A stretch of 64,000 bases of DNA from Cohnella baijiui (GCF_020731285.1 NZ_JAJFOW010000025.1:38785-102784), one strand, 5' to 3'; shown: positions 43,743-53,506, counted from the first letter of the stretch. Notes: generated from the sequence alone by a model not told the origin. Translations and numbers: made by a program.

Positions 43743-44218
43743 AGGCGCAGACCGTCTTTTCGGAGCAGCACCCGGTAGGCGGCCCGAACGGCGAACGCGT
43801 AAACGATCAGCAGCAGCGCTTCGAGCATATCGACGATCCTCCCTTTCTCCGTGACGATCCGGATGACGCCGCAGGAGGATAAATGCATGCGGATGAGCGC
43901 GAGCACGAGGCTCGTTGCGGCCCCCGCCATCCATTTCCCGTACAACGGCCGGATCCGGTCGGTCAGCGACATGCCCCAAACGACGATGAGCGGCGTCAGG
44001 ATCTGCAGATGAATCATGCGCACGAAAGCGGTCACGCCTACGCCGGAGGTTTCGATCCACCCGAGCTGCAGAGTCAGGGAAGCGACATACAGATCGTCCA
44101 TGAAAACGACCGCCATCCACACCGTCAGAATCTCAAAAAGGTGCATCGAATGGCCTTTCCAAGTGAACAGCGCGATTAGCAGCAAGAAAGCGGCGGTAAA
44201 ATAAACCGTCCACAACAT
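43739..44218 (-). CDS. Membrane protein, unknown (first of a pair)
   Basis: 159 residues and four or five membrane helices (MLWTVYFTAAFLLLIALFTW; ILTVWMAVVFMDDLYVASL; LQILTPLIVVWGMSL; AGAATSLVLALIRMHL; LEALLLIVYAFAVRAAYRVL). The start at 44218 follows GGGGGA by 8 nt. It overlaps the next gene by 4 nt. No family assigned; the pairing with a CBO0543-like protein suggests a spore-former membrane function. Confidence 0.6.
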   Translation of the reverse strand: MLWTVYFTAAFLLLIALFTWKGHSMHLFEILTVWMAVVFMDDLYVASLTLQLGWIETSGVGVTAFVRMIHLQILTPLIVVWGMSLTDRIRPLYGKWMAGAATSLVLALIRMHLSSCGVIRIVTEKGRIVDMLEALLLIVYAFAVRAAYRVLLRKDGLRL

Positions 44219-44370
44219 CGGCCGTTCCCCCGTTTCCGGCGCGCGTAAAATTCCCTTCAAGTATGTCCTGAGGGTCCCTCGAATAACCGAAAACAGGAAA
44301 AGGGAGCCGAAAAAGCCCCCTCCTCCCACCAATCACGTATAAATATGGAAACAAATTACAAACTAGATTT

Positions 44371-45129
44371 ATGAATCCTACATCCAGATCTGCCCTGTCT
44401 CGACTGAGCACCTGGGGCACGACAAGCTTGCTTAAACGAAATCCCTATATGGTGGCCTGGTGGTCGGCGGCATTCCCGGGGTTCGGCCATTACATGCTGA
44501 ACCAGTATTGGCGAGGATTGCTGCTGACGCTGTCGGAAGTCATCATCAACTCGTTGGCGCATGTGAACGAAGCGATGGTGAATTCGTTCTGCGGTCATTT
44601 CGGCAGAGCGACCTCCGTCCTCCGCCCCGACTGGGCCGTCGGCTACATCGCCGTTTATCTGTTCGCGATATGGGACAGCTACCGGCAGTGCCTCGTTCAA
44701 AACAAGCTGGCGCTGCTGGGGGAAGCTTTCGAGCCTCCGATCCGGCGCGTCCTTCTCACACCGCTCGAAGTCCAATATATCGAACGCAAGCATCCGGCCG
44801 CCGGCTTGTACTATTCCTTCCTGTTCCCCGGCTTGGGGCAGCTTTACAACCACCGGTTCGGTCTGGCCTTTTACGGCATCTTCTGGTGGTGGATCTATAC
44901 GCACTTGTCCCACTTTTATCCGGCGGTTCTCGAACTGCTGACCGGCGAGTTGCGGGATTCCACCGCCATGCTGGTGCCGCAGTGGCTTCTGTTTATGCCA
45001 TCCGTCGTAGGAGGCTCCATGTACCATGCCTATATGACGACGATCGAGATGAACGAGCTGTTCCGCAAAGAGCAGCGCCAATACTTGAACGAGCGTTACG
45101 GCAAGTCCGAGCTTGATATTTTCGGGTAA
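44371..45129 (+). CDS. Membrane protein with duplicated PGxG(x)YN motif (TM2-like)
   Basis: 252 residues. Two similar segments, AAFPGFGHYMLNQYWRGLLL and FLFPGLGQLYNHRFGLAFYG, each followed by a helix, mark an internal duplication resembling TM2-type membrane hairpins. A cytoplasmic tail ends the protein. Function unknown. The ribosome site is weak. A 9-codon ORF (ATG at 44345) ends in a TGA overlapping this ATG, so coupling from a mini-leader is possible. Followed after 14 nt by a second unknown gene. Confidence 0.65.
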   Translation: MNPTSRSALSRLSTWGTTSLLKRNPYMVAWWSAAFPGFGHYMLNQYWRGLLLTLSEVIINSLAHVNEAMVNSFCGHFGRATSVLRPDWAVGYIAVYLFAIWDSYRQCLVQNKLALLGEAFEPPIRRVLLTPLEVQYIERKHPAAGLYYSFLFPGLGQLYNHRFGLAFYGIFWWWIYTHLSHFYPAVLELLTGELRDSTAMLVPQWLLFMPSVVGGSMYHAYMTTIEMNELFRKEQRQYLNERYGKSELDIFG

Positions 45130-45143
45130 GCGGGAGGGCGTCC

Positions 45144-45590
45144 GTGCTGGTCATCGGGACTTTTGAGCAAACGCTGGAATTGGAGCAGGCGCTCGTCGAG
45201 ATAGAACGGCTGGGCGTGAATCCGGCCCGCATCCTGGCGGTCGGGATGGACACCGCGCCGGATCCGAAGGCGTCGGCGGAGAAGCGAAGCGTGGACGGCA
45301 TCGAGGTCGGGCTCGCCTGCGCCACGGCCAGCGCCGTCATCGGCGCCAGCTGCGGCTTCGCCCTGCCGTGGGGGCCGATCTGGTGGGGGTTGATCGGAGC
45401 TTTCGGCGGATTTGCGATTGGCTACGCGATACGCGTGCTGGCAGGCAGGCACGCGGGGACCGGCCGAAGACCGCGAACGCCGTGGCCGGAGGTCGCGGTG
45501 TTCGTCGAGTGCGGGGAGGAACTGGGAGCGCAGATCAGCGGCATCTTCCGGCGGTATGGCGCGCTCTCCGTCGGCAGCCATCGCCGATGA
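45144..45590 (+). CDS. Hypothetical protein with glycine-rich membrane segment
   Basis: 148 residues, GTG start behind GGGAGGG. The N-terminus MLVIGTFEQTLELEQALVEI with ARILAVGMD looks like the alpha/beta start seen in YflT/general-stress-protein-17M relatives. A Gly/Ala-rich hydrophobic hairpin (~58-105; IEVGLACATASAVIGASCG ... GLIGAFGGFAIGYAIRVL) follows, then a second alpha/beta-like part (WPEVAVFVECGEELGAQI). Probably membrane-embedded; function unknown. Likely co-transcribed with the TM2-like gene. Confidence 0.6.
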   Translation: MLVIGTFEQTLELEQALVEIERLGVNPARILAVGMDTAPDPKASAEKRSVDGIEVGLACATASAVIGASCGFALPWGPIWWGLIGAFGGFAIGYAIRVLAGRHAGTGRRPRTPWPEVAVFVECGEELGAQISGIFRRYGALSVGSHRR

Positions 45591-45775
45591 ATCGTTAGCA
45601 GCGCCTCCGTCAACGCCAAGCCGACGCCCCGGTCGGCTCCCGTCACCAAATCTTGCTTCACGAACCGCCCAACCTCCTTGGTAGAGCTCCCGCATGGGCC
45701 AAACATCCGTTCCGCTCGACAGTTCCAGAATCGGGTAATAGGATGGATAGGAATCCGTTGCAGGAGGATATTGCC

Positions 45776-46384
45776 ATGCGTCTTCAAAACATTACCGTAT
45801 TCGACTTTGAGACAAGCGGGCTCGATCCCGCCCGCGACCGCGTCATCGAGATGGCGGCGATCCGCTGCTACGAAGGCGAAATTGTGAGCCAGTTCACGAC
45901 GCTCGTCCGCTTCGACGGGCGGCTCGCGCCCAAAATCACCGAGCTGACGGGCCTGACGGACGCCCAACTCGCGCTCGGCATGGATGAGGACACCGCTTTT
46001 CGCATCCTGAACCGGGTGATTGGAGACAGCACCCTAGTCGCGCATAACGCGATGTTCGATCTCAGCTTCCTGCATCACGCGCTGCAGCGCCTCGCCGGCC
46101 GCTCGTTCTCCAACGACTTCCTCGATACGCTGACGATCAGCCGGATGCGGCATCCATATCCGCATACGCTGAACGACATGTGCGCCCGGTACGGCATCGC
46201 CAATCAGCATGCGCACCGAGCCCTGTCCGACGTCTACGCTTGTTGGGAGCTTCTCGGCAAGATGAACGAGGAGGCATCGGTCGAGCCCGCGCTGAACTTG
46301 CTAGGCTATCTGCCGAAGTACGGCATGCCGAAGTGGCGGCCCGACCAGGCGCGCATGGAGAAAATTGAGATGAAATACGCCTAA
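45776..46384 (+). CDS. DnaQ-like 3'-5' exonuclease
   Basis: 202 residues. All three exonuclease motifs are present: ITVFDFETSGLDPARDRVIE (Exo I, DxE), LVAHNAMFDLSFL (Exo II) and HRALSDVYACWELL (Exo III-epsilon, HxAxxD). This is the proofreading/RNase T-like fold, as in PolC-type exonucleases. The remaining ~40 residues are a short tail. The ATG at 45776 follows GGAGGAT. It may trim DNA or RNA ends in repair; RecQ lies on the opposite strand just downstream. Confidence 0.85.
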   Translation: MRLQNITVFDFETSGLDPARDRVIEMAAIRCYEGEIVSQFTTLVRFDGRLAPKITELTGLTDAQLALGMDEDTAFRILNRVIGDSTLVAHNAMFDLSFLHHALQRLAGRSFSNDFLDTLTISRMRHPYPHTLNDMCARYGIANQHAHRALSDVYACWELLGKMNEEASVEPALNLLGYLPKYGMPKWRPDQARMEKIEMKYA

Positions 46385-46426
46385 TGCGCCTCATTGGCTA
46401 CGTGGTACGGGCGATCCGCGGCCGTC

Positions 46427-48241
46427 TCACTCGGCCCACTCGCGAATGAGCGAAACGAACGCCCGGCCGTACTTGGCGAACTTGGCGTCGCCGATCCCTT
46501 TGACCCGGCGCATCTCATGCTCCGACGCCGGGCGCAGCTCGCACATTTCCTTCAAGGTCGCGTCGTGGAAGATGACGAACGGCGGCACGCCTTCCCGGTC
46601 CGCGATCTCCTTGCGCAGCGCGCGGAGCCGGTCGAACAGCGCCGCGTCCTTCGGCGCCACCTGCGAGCCTCCGGATCCGCGCGAGCCGGAGCGCGTCCGG
46701 CCGGCCGAAGCCGCGGCGGGCGGCTCCACCCGCCGGAATACCCGCTCGTCGCCGCTCAGCACGGGACGTACCTTCTCCGTCAGCAGCACGACCGGGTATT
46801 GGGTGTCCGACAGCTTCATATAGCCGTCCGCGACGAGCGCATGGATGAGCTGGACGATCTCCTTCTCGGACGAGCCGCTCATCCGGCCGTACCACCTCAG
46901 ATTGTCGAAGCCGAACTGGCGCACCTTGGCATCGTTCGCCCCGCGCAGCACCTTGGCCGTCAGCGTCACACCGAACCGCTGTTTCATCGAGGCGACGCAG
47001 GCGAAGACGAGCTGCGCCTCCGACGTCACATCCTTCAGCTCCCGTTCGTCCGTGCAGTTGCTGCATCGGCCGCACGGCTCGCCGCCCTCTTCGCCGAAGT
47101 AGCGCACGATGCTGCGCTGCAGGCAATCCGACGTATGCGCATACTCGACCATGTCGTTCAGCAGCCGGTAATCGTTGCGCTTGCGTTCCTCGTCCGCCTC
47201 GCTCTGCTCGATGAAAAACTTCTGCGTCACAACGTCCTGCGGGGAAAATAGCAGCACACACTCTCCCGGCTCTCCGTCCCGGCCCGCGCGACCGGCTTCC
47301 TGGTAATACGCCTCGACGTTTTTCGGCATGTTGTGGTGCACGACGTAGCGCACGTTCGACTTGTCGATGCCCATGCCGAACGCGTTGGTCGCGACGATAA
47401 GCTGAAGATCGTCTCGCAGAAACGCCTCCTGCGTCGCCGCACGCTCCTCTTCCCCAAGCCCCGCGTGGTATTTGCCGACGGACAAGCCGAGACCCGCCAA
47501 ATACTGCTGGCAGGCGTCGACCTCGCGACGGGTGGACGCGTAGACGATGCCGGCTTGTCCGGGACGCTCGCGGATGAAGCGCGCGAGATAGTCCCGCTTG
47601 TCCGCGTTTTTCACGACGGACAGCGACAGATTGTCCCGGGCGTAGCCGGTCGTCACGCGAATGGGCTCCGAAAGGCGAAGACGCGCGACGATATCTTCCT
47701 TGACGACGTCGGTCGCGGTTGCGGTGAACGCGGCCATGACCGGCCGCGGCTCGATGTCGCGCAGCAGGTGCACGATCGACATGTAGCTCGGGCGGAAATC
47801 GTGCCCCCACTGCGAAACGCAGTGCGCCTCGTCCACCGCGACGAGCGGCACGCGGATCTGCCGCAGCAGCCCCCGGAACCGCTCGGACTCGAGCCGCTCC
47901 GGGGCGATGTAGACCAGCTTGTATTTGCCCTCGTAAATATCTCTCAGCCGGTCGTTCGTTTCTTTTGCCGACAACGAGCTGTTAATGAAGGTAGCCGGGA
48001 TGCCCGCCGCGTTCACGGCGTCGACCTGATCCTTCATGAGCGAGATGAGCGGCGAGACGACAAGCGTCGCGCCCGGCAGCAGCATGGCGGGCACCTGATA
48101 GCAGATGGACTTGCCGGCGCCGGTCGGCATGACGCCGAGCACGTCGCGTCCGTCAAGGATCGCGCCGATCAAATCTTCCTGGCCTTTGCGAAACGCGTCG
48201 TAGCCGAAGAATCGGCTTAGTATCCGGCGCGCTTGTTCCAT
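46427..48241 (-). CDS. recQ: ATP-dependent DNA helicase RecQ
   Basis: 604 residues. Helicase motifs: DVLGVMPTGAGKSICYQVP (Walker A), LVAVDEAHCVSQWGHDFRP (DEAH and aromatic-rich loop), AFTATAT, VATNAFGMGIDKSNVRYV and YYQEAGRAGRDGE. The RQC zinc site has CGRCSNC, a winged helix follows, and the HRDC domain closes the protein (FDRLRALRKEIADREGVPPF). A Ser/Gly/Arg linker separates RQC and HRDC. RecQ unwinds DNA 3'-5' in recombination and fork repair. Start at 48241 with GGAGGAG. HelD lies just upstream on the same strand (33 nt), and the pair may be co-transcribed. Confidence 0.95.
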   Translation of the reverse strand: MEQARRILSRFFGYDAFRKGQEDLIGAILDGRDVLGVMPTGAGKSICYQVPAMLLPGATLVVSPLISLMKDQVDAVNAAGIPATFINSSLSAKETNDRLRDIYEGKYKLVYIAPERLESERFRGLLRQIRVPLVAVDEAHCVSQWGHDFRPSYMSIVHLLRDIEPRPVMAAFTATATDVVKEDIVARLRLSEPIRVTTGYARDNLSLSVVKNADKRDYLARFIRERPGQAGIVYASTRREVDACQQYLAGLGLSVGKYHAGLGEEERAATQEAFLRDDLQLIVATNAFGMGIDKSNVRYVVHHNMPKNVEAYYQEAGRAGRDGEPGECVLLFSPQDVVTQKFFIEQSEADEERKRNDYRLLNDMVEYAHTSDCLQRSIVRYFGEEGGEPCGRCSNCTDERELKDVTSEAQLVFACVASMKQRFGVTLTAKVLRGANDAKVRQFGFDNLRWYGRMSGSSEKEIVQLIHALVADGYMKLSDTQYPVVLLTEKVRPVLSGDERVFRRVEPPAAASAGRTRSGSRGSGGSQVAPKDAALFDRLRALRKEIADREGVPPFVIFHDATLKEMCELRPASEHEMRRVKGIGDAKFAKYGRAFVSLIREWAE

Positions 48242-48274
48242 GGATGAACTCCTCCTCTCCCGGGAGGCAAGTCT

Positions 48275-50620
48275 TTACGCTCGCAAAAAGGGCGAAAGCT
48301 CGCCGGTATGGAATACGCGCAGCACGTGCAGCGCGCGGGTGCAGACGGTATACAGCAGCTTGCGGTGGCGTTCCCGGCCGTACCTTGCCTCCGAAGCGTC
48401 CCAGACGATCACCGCGTCGAACTCGATGCCCTTGGACAGGTACGACGGCAGGACCGACACGCCCTTCGGCAGCTTGGCGGAGCCGCCGGAGACTAGCGTG
48501 ACCGGCACGTCGTCGGCTAGCCGCTCCTTGATGAGGGCGCAGGCGTTGCCGCTCTCGTGCGCCGTCTTCGCGATGACGCCGATCGTCCCGTGCCCCGCGG
48601 CCAGCAGCTCCGCGATGTCGCGGGCCGCCCGGTCGGCGAGATCGGCGCCGTCCCGGCATCGCTCGATGCACGGCGCTTCGCCGTCGCGATGGAAAGGCGC
48701 GATGCCGGCGGCATCCTCCGGCCGGAGGATGCGCTTCGACAGCTCCACGATCGGCTTCGTCGAGCGATAGCTCGTCGAGAGGCGCCACACCGACGTCTCC
48801 TCGGGCGCCGCGAGCCGCGTCCAGCCGCCGAAGCCGCCGCTCTCCTCGGCCTGCGCGTAGATCGCCTGGTTGAAGTCGCCCAGGATCGTCATCCGCGCCC
48901 GCGGGAACCGGCGTCGCAGAAACGCCGCCTGGAACGGCGAGTAATCCTGCGCCTCGTCCACGAACAGATGCCGCACTTCCCCCTCGACCTTGCGGAAGCC
49001 TTCGAGCGCCTCCATCAAATAGAGCAGCGGCGTCGCATCCTCGTGATCGATCGTCTTGCGCGCGAGCGTCTCCTCGGCCCGCTGCGCCATCCACTCGTAC
49101 CCATCGGGCAGACGGCTGTCAGGCGCGCATTCCGCGAACAGCGTACGGCTCGCGAACAGCTGGCGATAGGTGCCGATCGGATCGAGGAAGCGGAAGCCCT
49201 TCGCCGCGCGGCGCAGCGGCTCGATCGCCCGCTCGGCGGCGCGGCGCAGAAGCAGCTCCGTCATCTTGTCCTCGTCGTCGAACGCCTCGTCGTGATAGCC
49301 GCCCTCGCGTCGGACCTGCACGTAAGCCCGCTGGATCTCCTCCTCGTCCGCGAGCTCCGCGGCTTGTTCGACCCACGGCTCCTCCAGCTGCCGGTCGACC
49401 CAGGCGGACAGCCGCTCGTTCAGCCAGCGCCGCAGCTTGGCCAGCCGGTCGCCGAAGCTTTCCGAGCCGTACGCTACGTAGAACTGCTCCGACATCTCGT
49501 CCGCCGATACGATCGTCTCGCCGCGGAAGCGCAGCGGGCGGAAGCGGACGCCCGACTGGCCGAGCCGTTTCAGATACCGTTCCACCGTCTCGAAGAAATG
49601 CTCCGAGCCTTTGTACCGGACGGCCTTCTCGCGGGCTTCGCCCTCCGGCGTCCCTTCGGCGGCGGCGAGCGCTTCGGTCTGGCTGAACAGGTCCTCGACC
49701 TCGAAGCGGCGGCCGAGCCGCGCCTCGATCAACTCGCGGAACGTCATCTGCCGCATGTTGGCTTCCCCGAGATCCGGCAGCACGCGGGAAACGTACCCTT
49801 TGAACACCGGATTCGGCGAAAACAGCACGATCTGGTCCGACGTCAGCGAGTCGCGGAAACGGTACAGCAAATAGGCGATCCGCTGCAGCGCGGCCGACGT
49901 CTTGCCGCTGCCGGCGGCGCCTTGGACGACGATGAGCCTGTGCCGCTCGTCGCGGATGATGCGGTTCTGCTCCTTTTGGATCGTCGCCACGATGCTTTTC
50001 ATCGACGTGTCCGACTTTTCCGAGAGCACCGCCTGCAGGATGTCGTCGCCGATCGTCTCGTCCGTGTCGAACAGATGCTTCAGCTTGCCGCCCCGGATGA
50101 CGAACTGCCGCTTAAGCGACAACTCCCCTTGGATCTCGCCGCCCGGCGTCTCGTAAGCGACCGGTCCCGGCTCCTGGTCGTAAAACAGGCTCGACACGGG
50201 GGCCCGCCAGTCGTAAATGTAGAACGTCTCTCCGTCCTCGCCCACGAGGGAGCCCCGCCCGATATAGATCCGCTCGGCGGGGCCGTCCGTCCCAGCCTCC
50301 GCGAAGTCGATCCGCGCGAAGTACGGATTGTCGTGCTGGCGGGCGAGCCGCTCGGCCGCCTCCGACGCCACGCGGTGGCTACGCTCGCGCTCGACCAGGA
50401 GCTCCGCCTGCTGCACGATGCTGCTCCACGTTTCCCCCAGCTCCGTCGCGTCGGAAAAGTTGATCGAAAGATCGTCCCAGAATTCCTGTCGGATGCCGAC
50501 GACGTCCCCTCTCCGCTCGCTCAGGACGCTCAGCTCCTTCAGCAACCGGCGATCGATCAGTCCGATGACCTCGGACAGCCTTTTCGTTTCCTCTTCCCGA
50601 ACGATCTGTTCCTCTGGCAC
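48275..50620 (-). CDS. helD: HelD-like RNA polymerase recycling ATPase
   Basis: 781 residues. The N-terminal coiled coil (EEETKRLSEVIGLIDRRLLKEL) would enter the secondary channel of RNA polymerase. Then come a UvrD/Rep-like superfamily 1 motor with RLIVVQGAAGSGKTSAALQR (Walker A), HLFVDEAQDYSPFQAAF (Walker B), TILGDFNQAIY and a C-terminal helicase half with LPSYLSKGIEFDAVIVWD. This architecture and length match class I HelD, which frees stalled RNA polymerase from nucleic acid. GTG start with AAAGGAAG upstream. Upstream of recQ on the same strand. Confidence 0.88.
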   Translation of the reverse strand: MPEEQIVREEETKRLSEVIGLIDRRLLKELSVLSERRGDVVGIRQEFWDDLSINFSDATELGETWSSIVQQAELLVERERSHRVASEAAERLARQHDNPYFARIDFAEAGTDGPAERIYIGRGSLVGEDGETFYIYDWRAPVSSLFYDQEPGPVAYETPGGEIQGELSLKRQFVIRGGKLKHLFDTDETIGDDILQAVLSEKSDTSMKSIVATIQKEQNRIIRDERHRLIVVQGAAGSGKTSAALQRIAYLLYRFRDSLTSDQIVLFSPNPVFKGYVSRVLPDLGEANMRQMTFRELIEARLGRRFEVEDLFSQTEALAAAEGTPEGEAREKAVRYKGSEHFFETVERYLKRLGQSGVRFRPLRFRGETIVSADEMSEQFYVAYGSESFGDRLAKLRRWLNERLSAWVDRQLEEPWVEQAAELADEEEIQRAYVQVRREGGYHDEAFDDEDKMTELLLRRAAERAIEPLRRAAKGFRFLDPIGTYRQLFASRTLFAECAPDSRLPDGYEWMAQRAEETLARKTIDHEDATPLLYLMEALEGFRKVEGEVRHLFVDEAQDYSPFQAAFLRRRFPRARMTILGDFNQAIYAQAEESGGFGGWTRLAAPEETSVWRLSTSYRSTKPIVELSKRILRPEDAAGIAPFHRDGEAPCIERCRDGADLADRAARDIAELLAAGHGTIGVIAKTAHESGNACALIKERLADDVPVTLVSGGSAKLPKGVSVLPSYLSKGIEFDAVIVWDASEARYGRERHRKLLYTVCTRALHVLRVFHTGELSPFLRA

Positions 50621-50705
50621 CGCGCTCTTCCTTTCCCGTACGGTTCGTTACAACTTGTTGTATCACGAGCACCCGCCCAGCGCAAGCGCCGAGCCGTGCC
50701 GCCGC

Positions 50706-51857
50706 TCATTCGGGCGACCTGCCCGCGTTTTCCAGCTCGATTTGCGTCTCCAGATTCGCCCGGCACAGCTGCAGCAGCTCGTACTTCAGCCCGCGTCGCG
50801 GCACCGTCAGCCGGACCGGGGGCTCGCCCCTCCGGCGCAGGGCGGTACGGACGCCGCGGGCGTCGCCGATCTCGCTCGCGATGATCTCGTTCGGCCGTTG
50901 GGCCATCGCGTAATGCCGGACGAGGAAGCGGTCGCAAGCCGAACCCTCGCCGCTTCGTTCCCACGGCAGCGTCTCCAGCCGATGCAGCATGCCTTCGTGC
51001 ACGCCCGCGATGACGACGCGGTCTTCGCCGAAGTACACGGCCTCCTGGCTCCCCTCCGTCTCCCGATCGACGATCTGCCGCTCCGGCTGCCGCTCGAGAA
51101 TGCGGATGTGGTGGAGCATATGTGCCGCCTTCTCGAACTGCAGCTGCTCCGCGTACGCCTCCATTTGGGCGTACATCGCCGCAATGAGCCGCTCCCCGGT
51201 GTGCTCCAGCAGCTCCGCGGCCTGGCGCGCCGACTCCCGATAGTCCTCCTCGGATATATAGCCCGCGCAAACGCCGCTGCATTTGCCCAAATGGTATAGC
51301 AGACACGCCCGCTTCGGGAGCGTGACGCACGTGCGGAGCCGGTAGTGCTCCGTCACAAAAGCGATCAGCGCTTCGCGGAACCGTCCGCTCACGAACGGCC
51401 CGAACCTCTCGCCCGAGGACGTTTCCCGGCTGCCGGCTTCGGAAGCCGCCGCGACTTCGTCGCCGGCCCGGTCCGCAAGAACTTCCCGCACCGGCCGGCG
51501 ATCCCGGTAGTAGGCGTCCAGCCGGGGCAGGGGCTCGTCCGTGAGCCGCAAATACGCATAGCCGCTGTTGTCGCGCTTCAGCGCGCGGTTGTAGGGCGGC
51601 TTGTGGATTTTGATGAGATTGTTCTCGAGCAGGAGGCTTTCCCGCTCGTTCGTGACGACGATGTAGCCGATCTCCGCGATTTGCGGGACAAGATCGGCGA
51701 TCCGCCTCCGCTTGTCCGTGCCGTTGAAGTAGGCGCGCAAACGGCTTCGGATGTTCTTGGACTTGCCTATATAGAGTACCCGGCCCTGCGCGTCCTTCAT
51801 CAGATAGCAGCCCGGCCGGTCCGGGTACGCGCTCGCGCGGAAAACGAAGTCCGTCAC
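50706..51857 (-). CDS. Short UvrC-like GIY-YIG protein
   Basis: 383 residues against ~590 for UvrC. The GIY-YIG nuclease domain (GCYLMKDAQGRVLYIGKSKNIRSRLRAYF; catalytic Glu in NERESLLLENNLIK), the cysteine cluster RTCVTLPKRACLLYHLGKCSGVC and a UVR motif (MEAYAEQLQFEKAAHMLHHI) are all present. The protein then ends at RRGLKYELLQLCRANLETQI, exactly where UvrC would continue into the RNase H-like 5' incision domain and the HhH motifs. It can therefore make only the 3' incision, if active. The GTG at 51857 follows GGGAGGT by 8 nt; longer readings lack this support. Confidence 0.82.
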   Translation of the reverse strand: MTDFVFRASAYPDRPGCYLMKDAQGRVLYIGKSKNIRSRLRAYFNGTDKRRRIADLVPQIAEIGYIVVTNERESLLLENNLIKIHKPPYNRALKRDNSGYAYLRLTDEPLPRLDAYYRDRRPVREVLADRAGDEVAAASEAGSRETSSGERFGPFVSGRFREALIAFVTEHYRLRTCVTLPKRACLLYHLGKCSGVCAGYISEEDYRESARQAAELLEHTGERLIAAMYAQMEAYAEQLQFEKAAHMLHHIRILERQPERQIVDRETEGSQEAVYFGEDRVVIAGVHEGMLHRLETLPWERSGEGSACDRFLVRHYAMAQRPNEIIASEIGDARGVRTALRRRGEPPVRLTVPRRGLKYELLQLCRANLETQIELENAGRSPE

Positions 51858-52036
51858 AGACGGCACCTCCCGAACGTACATTCTCTTTTGTTGGCGTCTA
51901 TTTATCATAAGCGAGCGCGGCGCCCGATTCAACCCGCGTTTCCTAGAAGATGGGCCTGTCCCGCTGTCACGCGGCGGCGTGTTCCTACATATACATAGGT
52001 GGTGGGAACTATGGCTTCTGAAGGGGGTCTATGCCG

Positions 52037-53440
52037 ATGACATCCATCGACGAGCAGCACAAGCTCGAAGCGTCCATTGAAGAGATCACCGAGATCGCCC
52101 GCGGTTTCGGTCTCGACTTTTATCCGATGCGGTACGAGATTTGCCCGGCCGACATCATCTACACGTTCGGAGCGTACGGCATGCCGACCCGCTTCCATCA
52201 CTGGAGCTTCGGAAAGAACTTCAATCGCATGAAGATGCAGTACGACCTCGGCCTCAGCAAAATCTACGAATTGGTCATCAACTCCAATCCCTGCTACGCG
52301 TTCCTCCTCGACGGCAACACCCTCGTGCAGAACAAGCTGATCGTCGCGCACGTGCTGGCGCACTGCGACTTCTTCAAGAACAACGCCCGCTTCTCCACCT
52401 CCAACCGCGATATGGTCGAGAGCATGTCGGCGACCGCCGAGCGCATCCGCCAATACGAGATCGAATACGGCACCGACGAGGTCGAGAAGTTTCTCGATGC
52501 CGTCATGGCGATCCAGGAGCACGTCGATCCGGGCATCGTCCGGCCGCAAGGACTGGACAAAAAGCGGTACATGGAGTGGCAGCAGCGCCAGGACAAAGGC
52601 CGCGCGGGAAGAGGAACGTCCGCGTCCCCATACGACGATCTGTGGCTGCTCGACGACGAGGAACGGCTCGCCCGCCAGCGGGAAATCGACCATACGCCGG
52701 AGCTGCGCAAGTTTCCCCCTCGCCCCGAGAAGGACCTGCTCTGGTTCATCCAGGAGTTCGCGCCGTTTCTGGAGCCGTGGCAGCGGGACGTCATGTCGAT
52801 GCTGCGCGAGGAAATGCTGTACTTTTGGCCGCAGATTGAAACCAAGATCATGAACGAAGGCTGGGCGACGTTTTGGCATCAGCGCATCATGCGCGAGCTC
52901 TCGCTGACAAGCGACGAAACGATCGAGTACGCCAAGTTGAATTCCTCCGTCGTTCAGCCGTCCCGCAGCTCGCTTAACCCCTATTATCTCGGGCTGAAAA
53001 TTTTCGAGGATATCGAAAAGCGCTGGGGCCGGGAAAAGATGTTCGAGATCCGCGAGCTGGACTCGGACCCGTCGTTCCTGCGCAACTACTTGACGAAAAG
53101 CCTGACCGAGGAGCTGGATCTGTACGTCTTCGAGAAAAAAGGGGCCGACTGGACGATCACCGATAAAACGTGGGAAAATATTCGCGACCAGCTCGTATAC
53201 TCCCGCGTCAACGGCGGCTTCCCCTATTTGGAGGTGACCGACGGCGACTGGCAGCGGAGCGGCGAGCTTTGCGTGACGCATCGGTACGAAGGCGTGGAGC
53301 TCGATTTGAAGTATGCCGAGCGGACGCTGCCCTATTTGTCGAAGCTCTGGGGCAAACCCGTCCACATGGAGACGGTCGTCGACGGCAAGACGATGCTGTT
53401 CAGCTGCGACGGCAAAAAAACGACGCGCAAAAACGCGTAG
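52037..53440 (+). CDS. spoVR: SpoVR-family protein
   Basis: 467 residues, full length for SpoVR. Typical blocks include GLDFYPMRYEICPADIIYTF, PTRFHHWSFGKNFNRMKMQY, LVQNKLIVAHVLAHCDFFKNN and NEGWATFWHQRIM. In B. subtilis SpoVR is made in the mother cell and affects spore cortex. In enterobacteria the homologue YcgB works with the PrkA-like kinase YeaG and with YeaH. A PrkA gene lies 2.8 kb downstream on the other strand; the YeaH/YhbH partner is not in this window. The ATG at 52037 is preferred (GGGGG 9 nt upstream); another two codons earlier is too close to that site. Confidence 0.93.
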   Translation: MTSIDEQHKLEASIEEITEIARGFGLDFYPMRYEICPADIIYTFGAYGMPTRFHHWSFGKNFNRMKMQYDLGLSKIYELVINSNPCYAFLLDGNTLVQNKLIVAHVLAHCDFFKNNARFSTSNRDMVESMSATAERIRQYEIEYGTDEVEKFLDAVMAIQEHVDPGIVRPQGLDKKRYMEWQQRQDKGRAGRGTSASPYDDLWLLDDEERLARQREIDHTPELRKFPPRPEKDLLWFIQEFAPFLEPWQRDVMSMLREEMLYFWPQIETKIMNEGWATFWHQRIMRELSLTSDETIEYAKLNSSVVQPSRSSLNPYYLGLKIFEDIEKRWGREKMFEIRELDSDPSFLRNYLTKSLTEELDLYVFEKKGADWTITDKTWENIRDQLVYSRVNGGFPYLEVTDGDWQRSGELCVTHRYEGVELDLKYAERTLPYLSKLWGKPVHMETVVDGKTMLFSCDGKKTTRKNA

Positions 53441-53506
53441 AACTGCGTAGAAACGGGCCGATTGGTTTAACTTACTCCTATAGAAACCGCAAAGGAGAGG
53501 TTCACC

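Noticed and set aside
48557..50884. 775-codon plus-strand open frame opposite helD
   Set aside because: No family features; the minus strand carries a complete HelD with helicase motifs.
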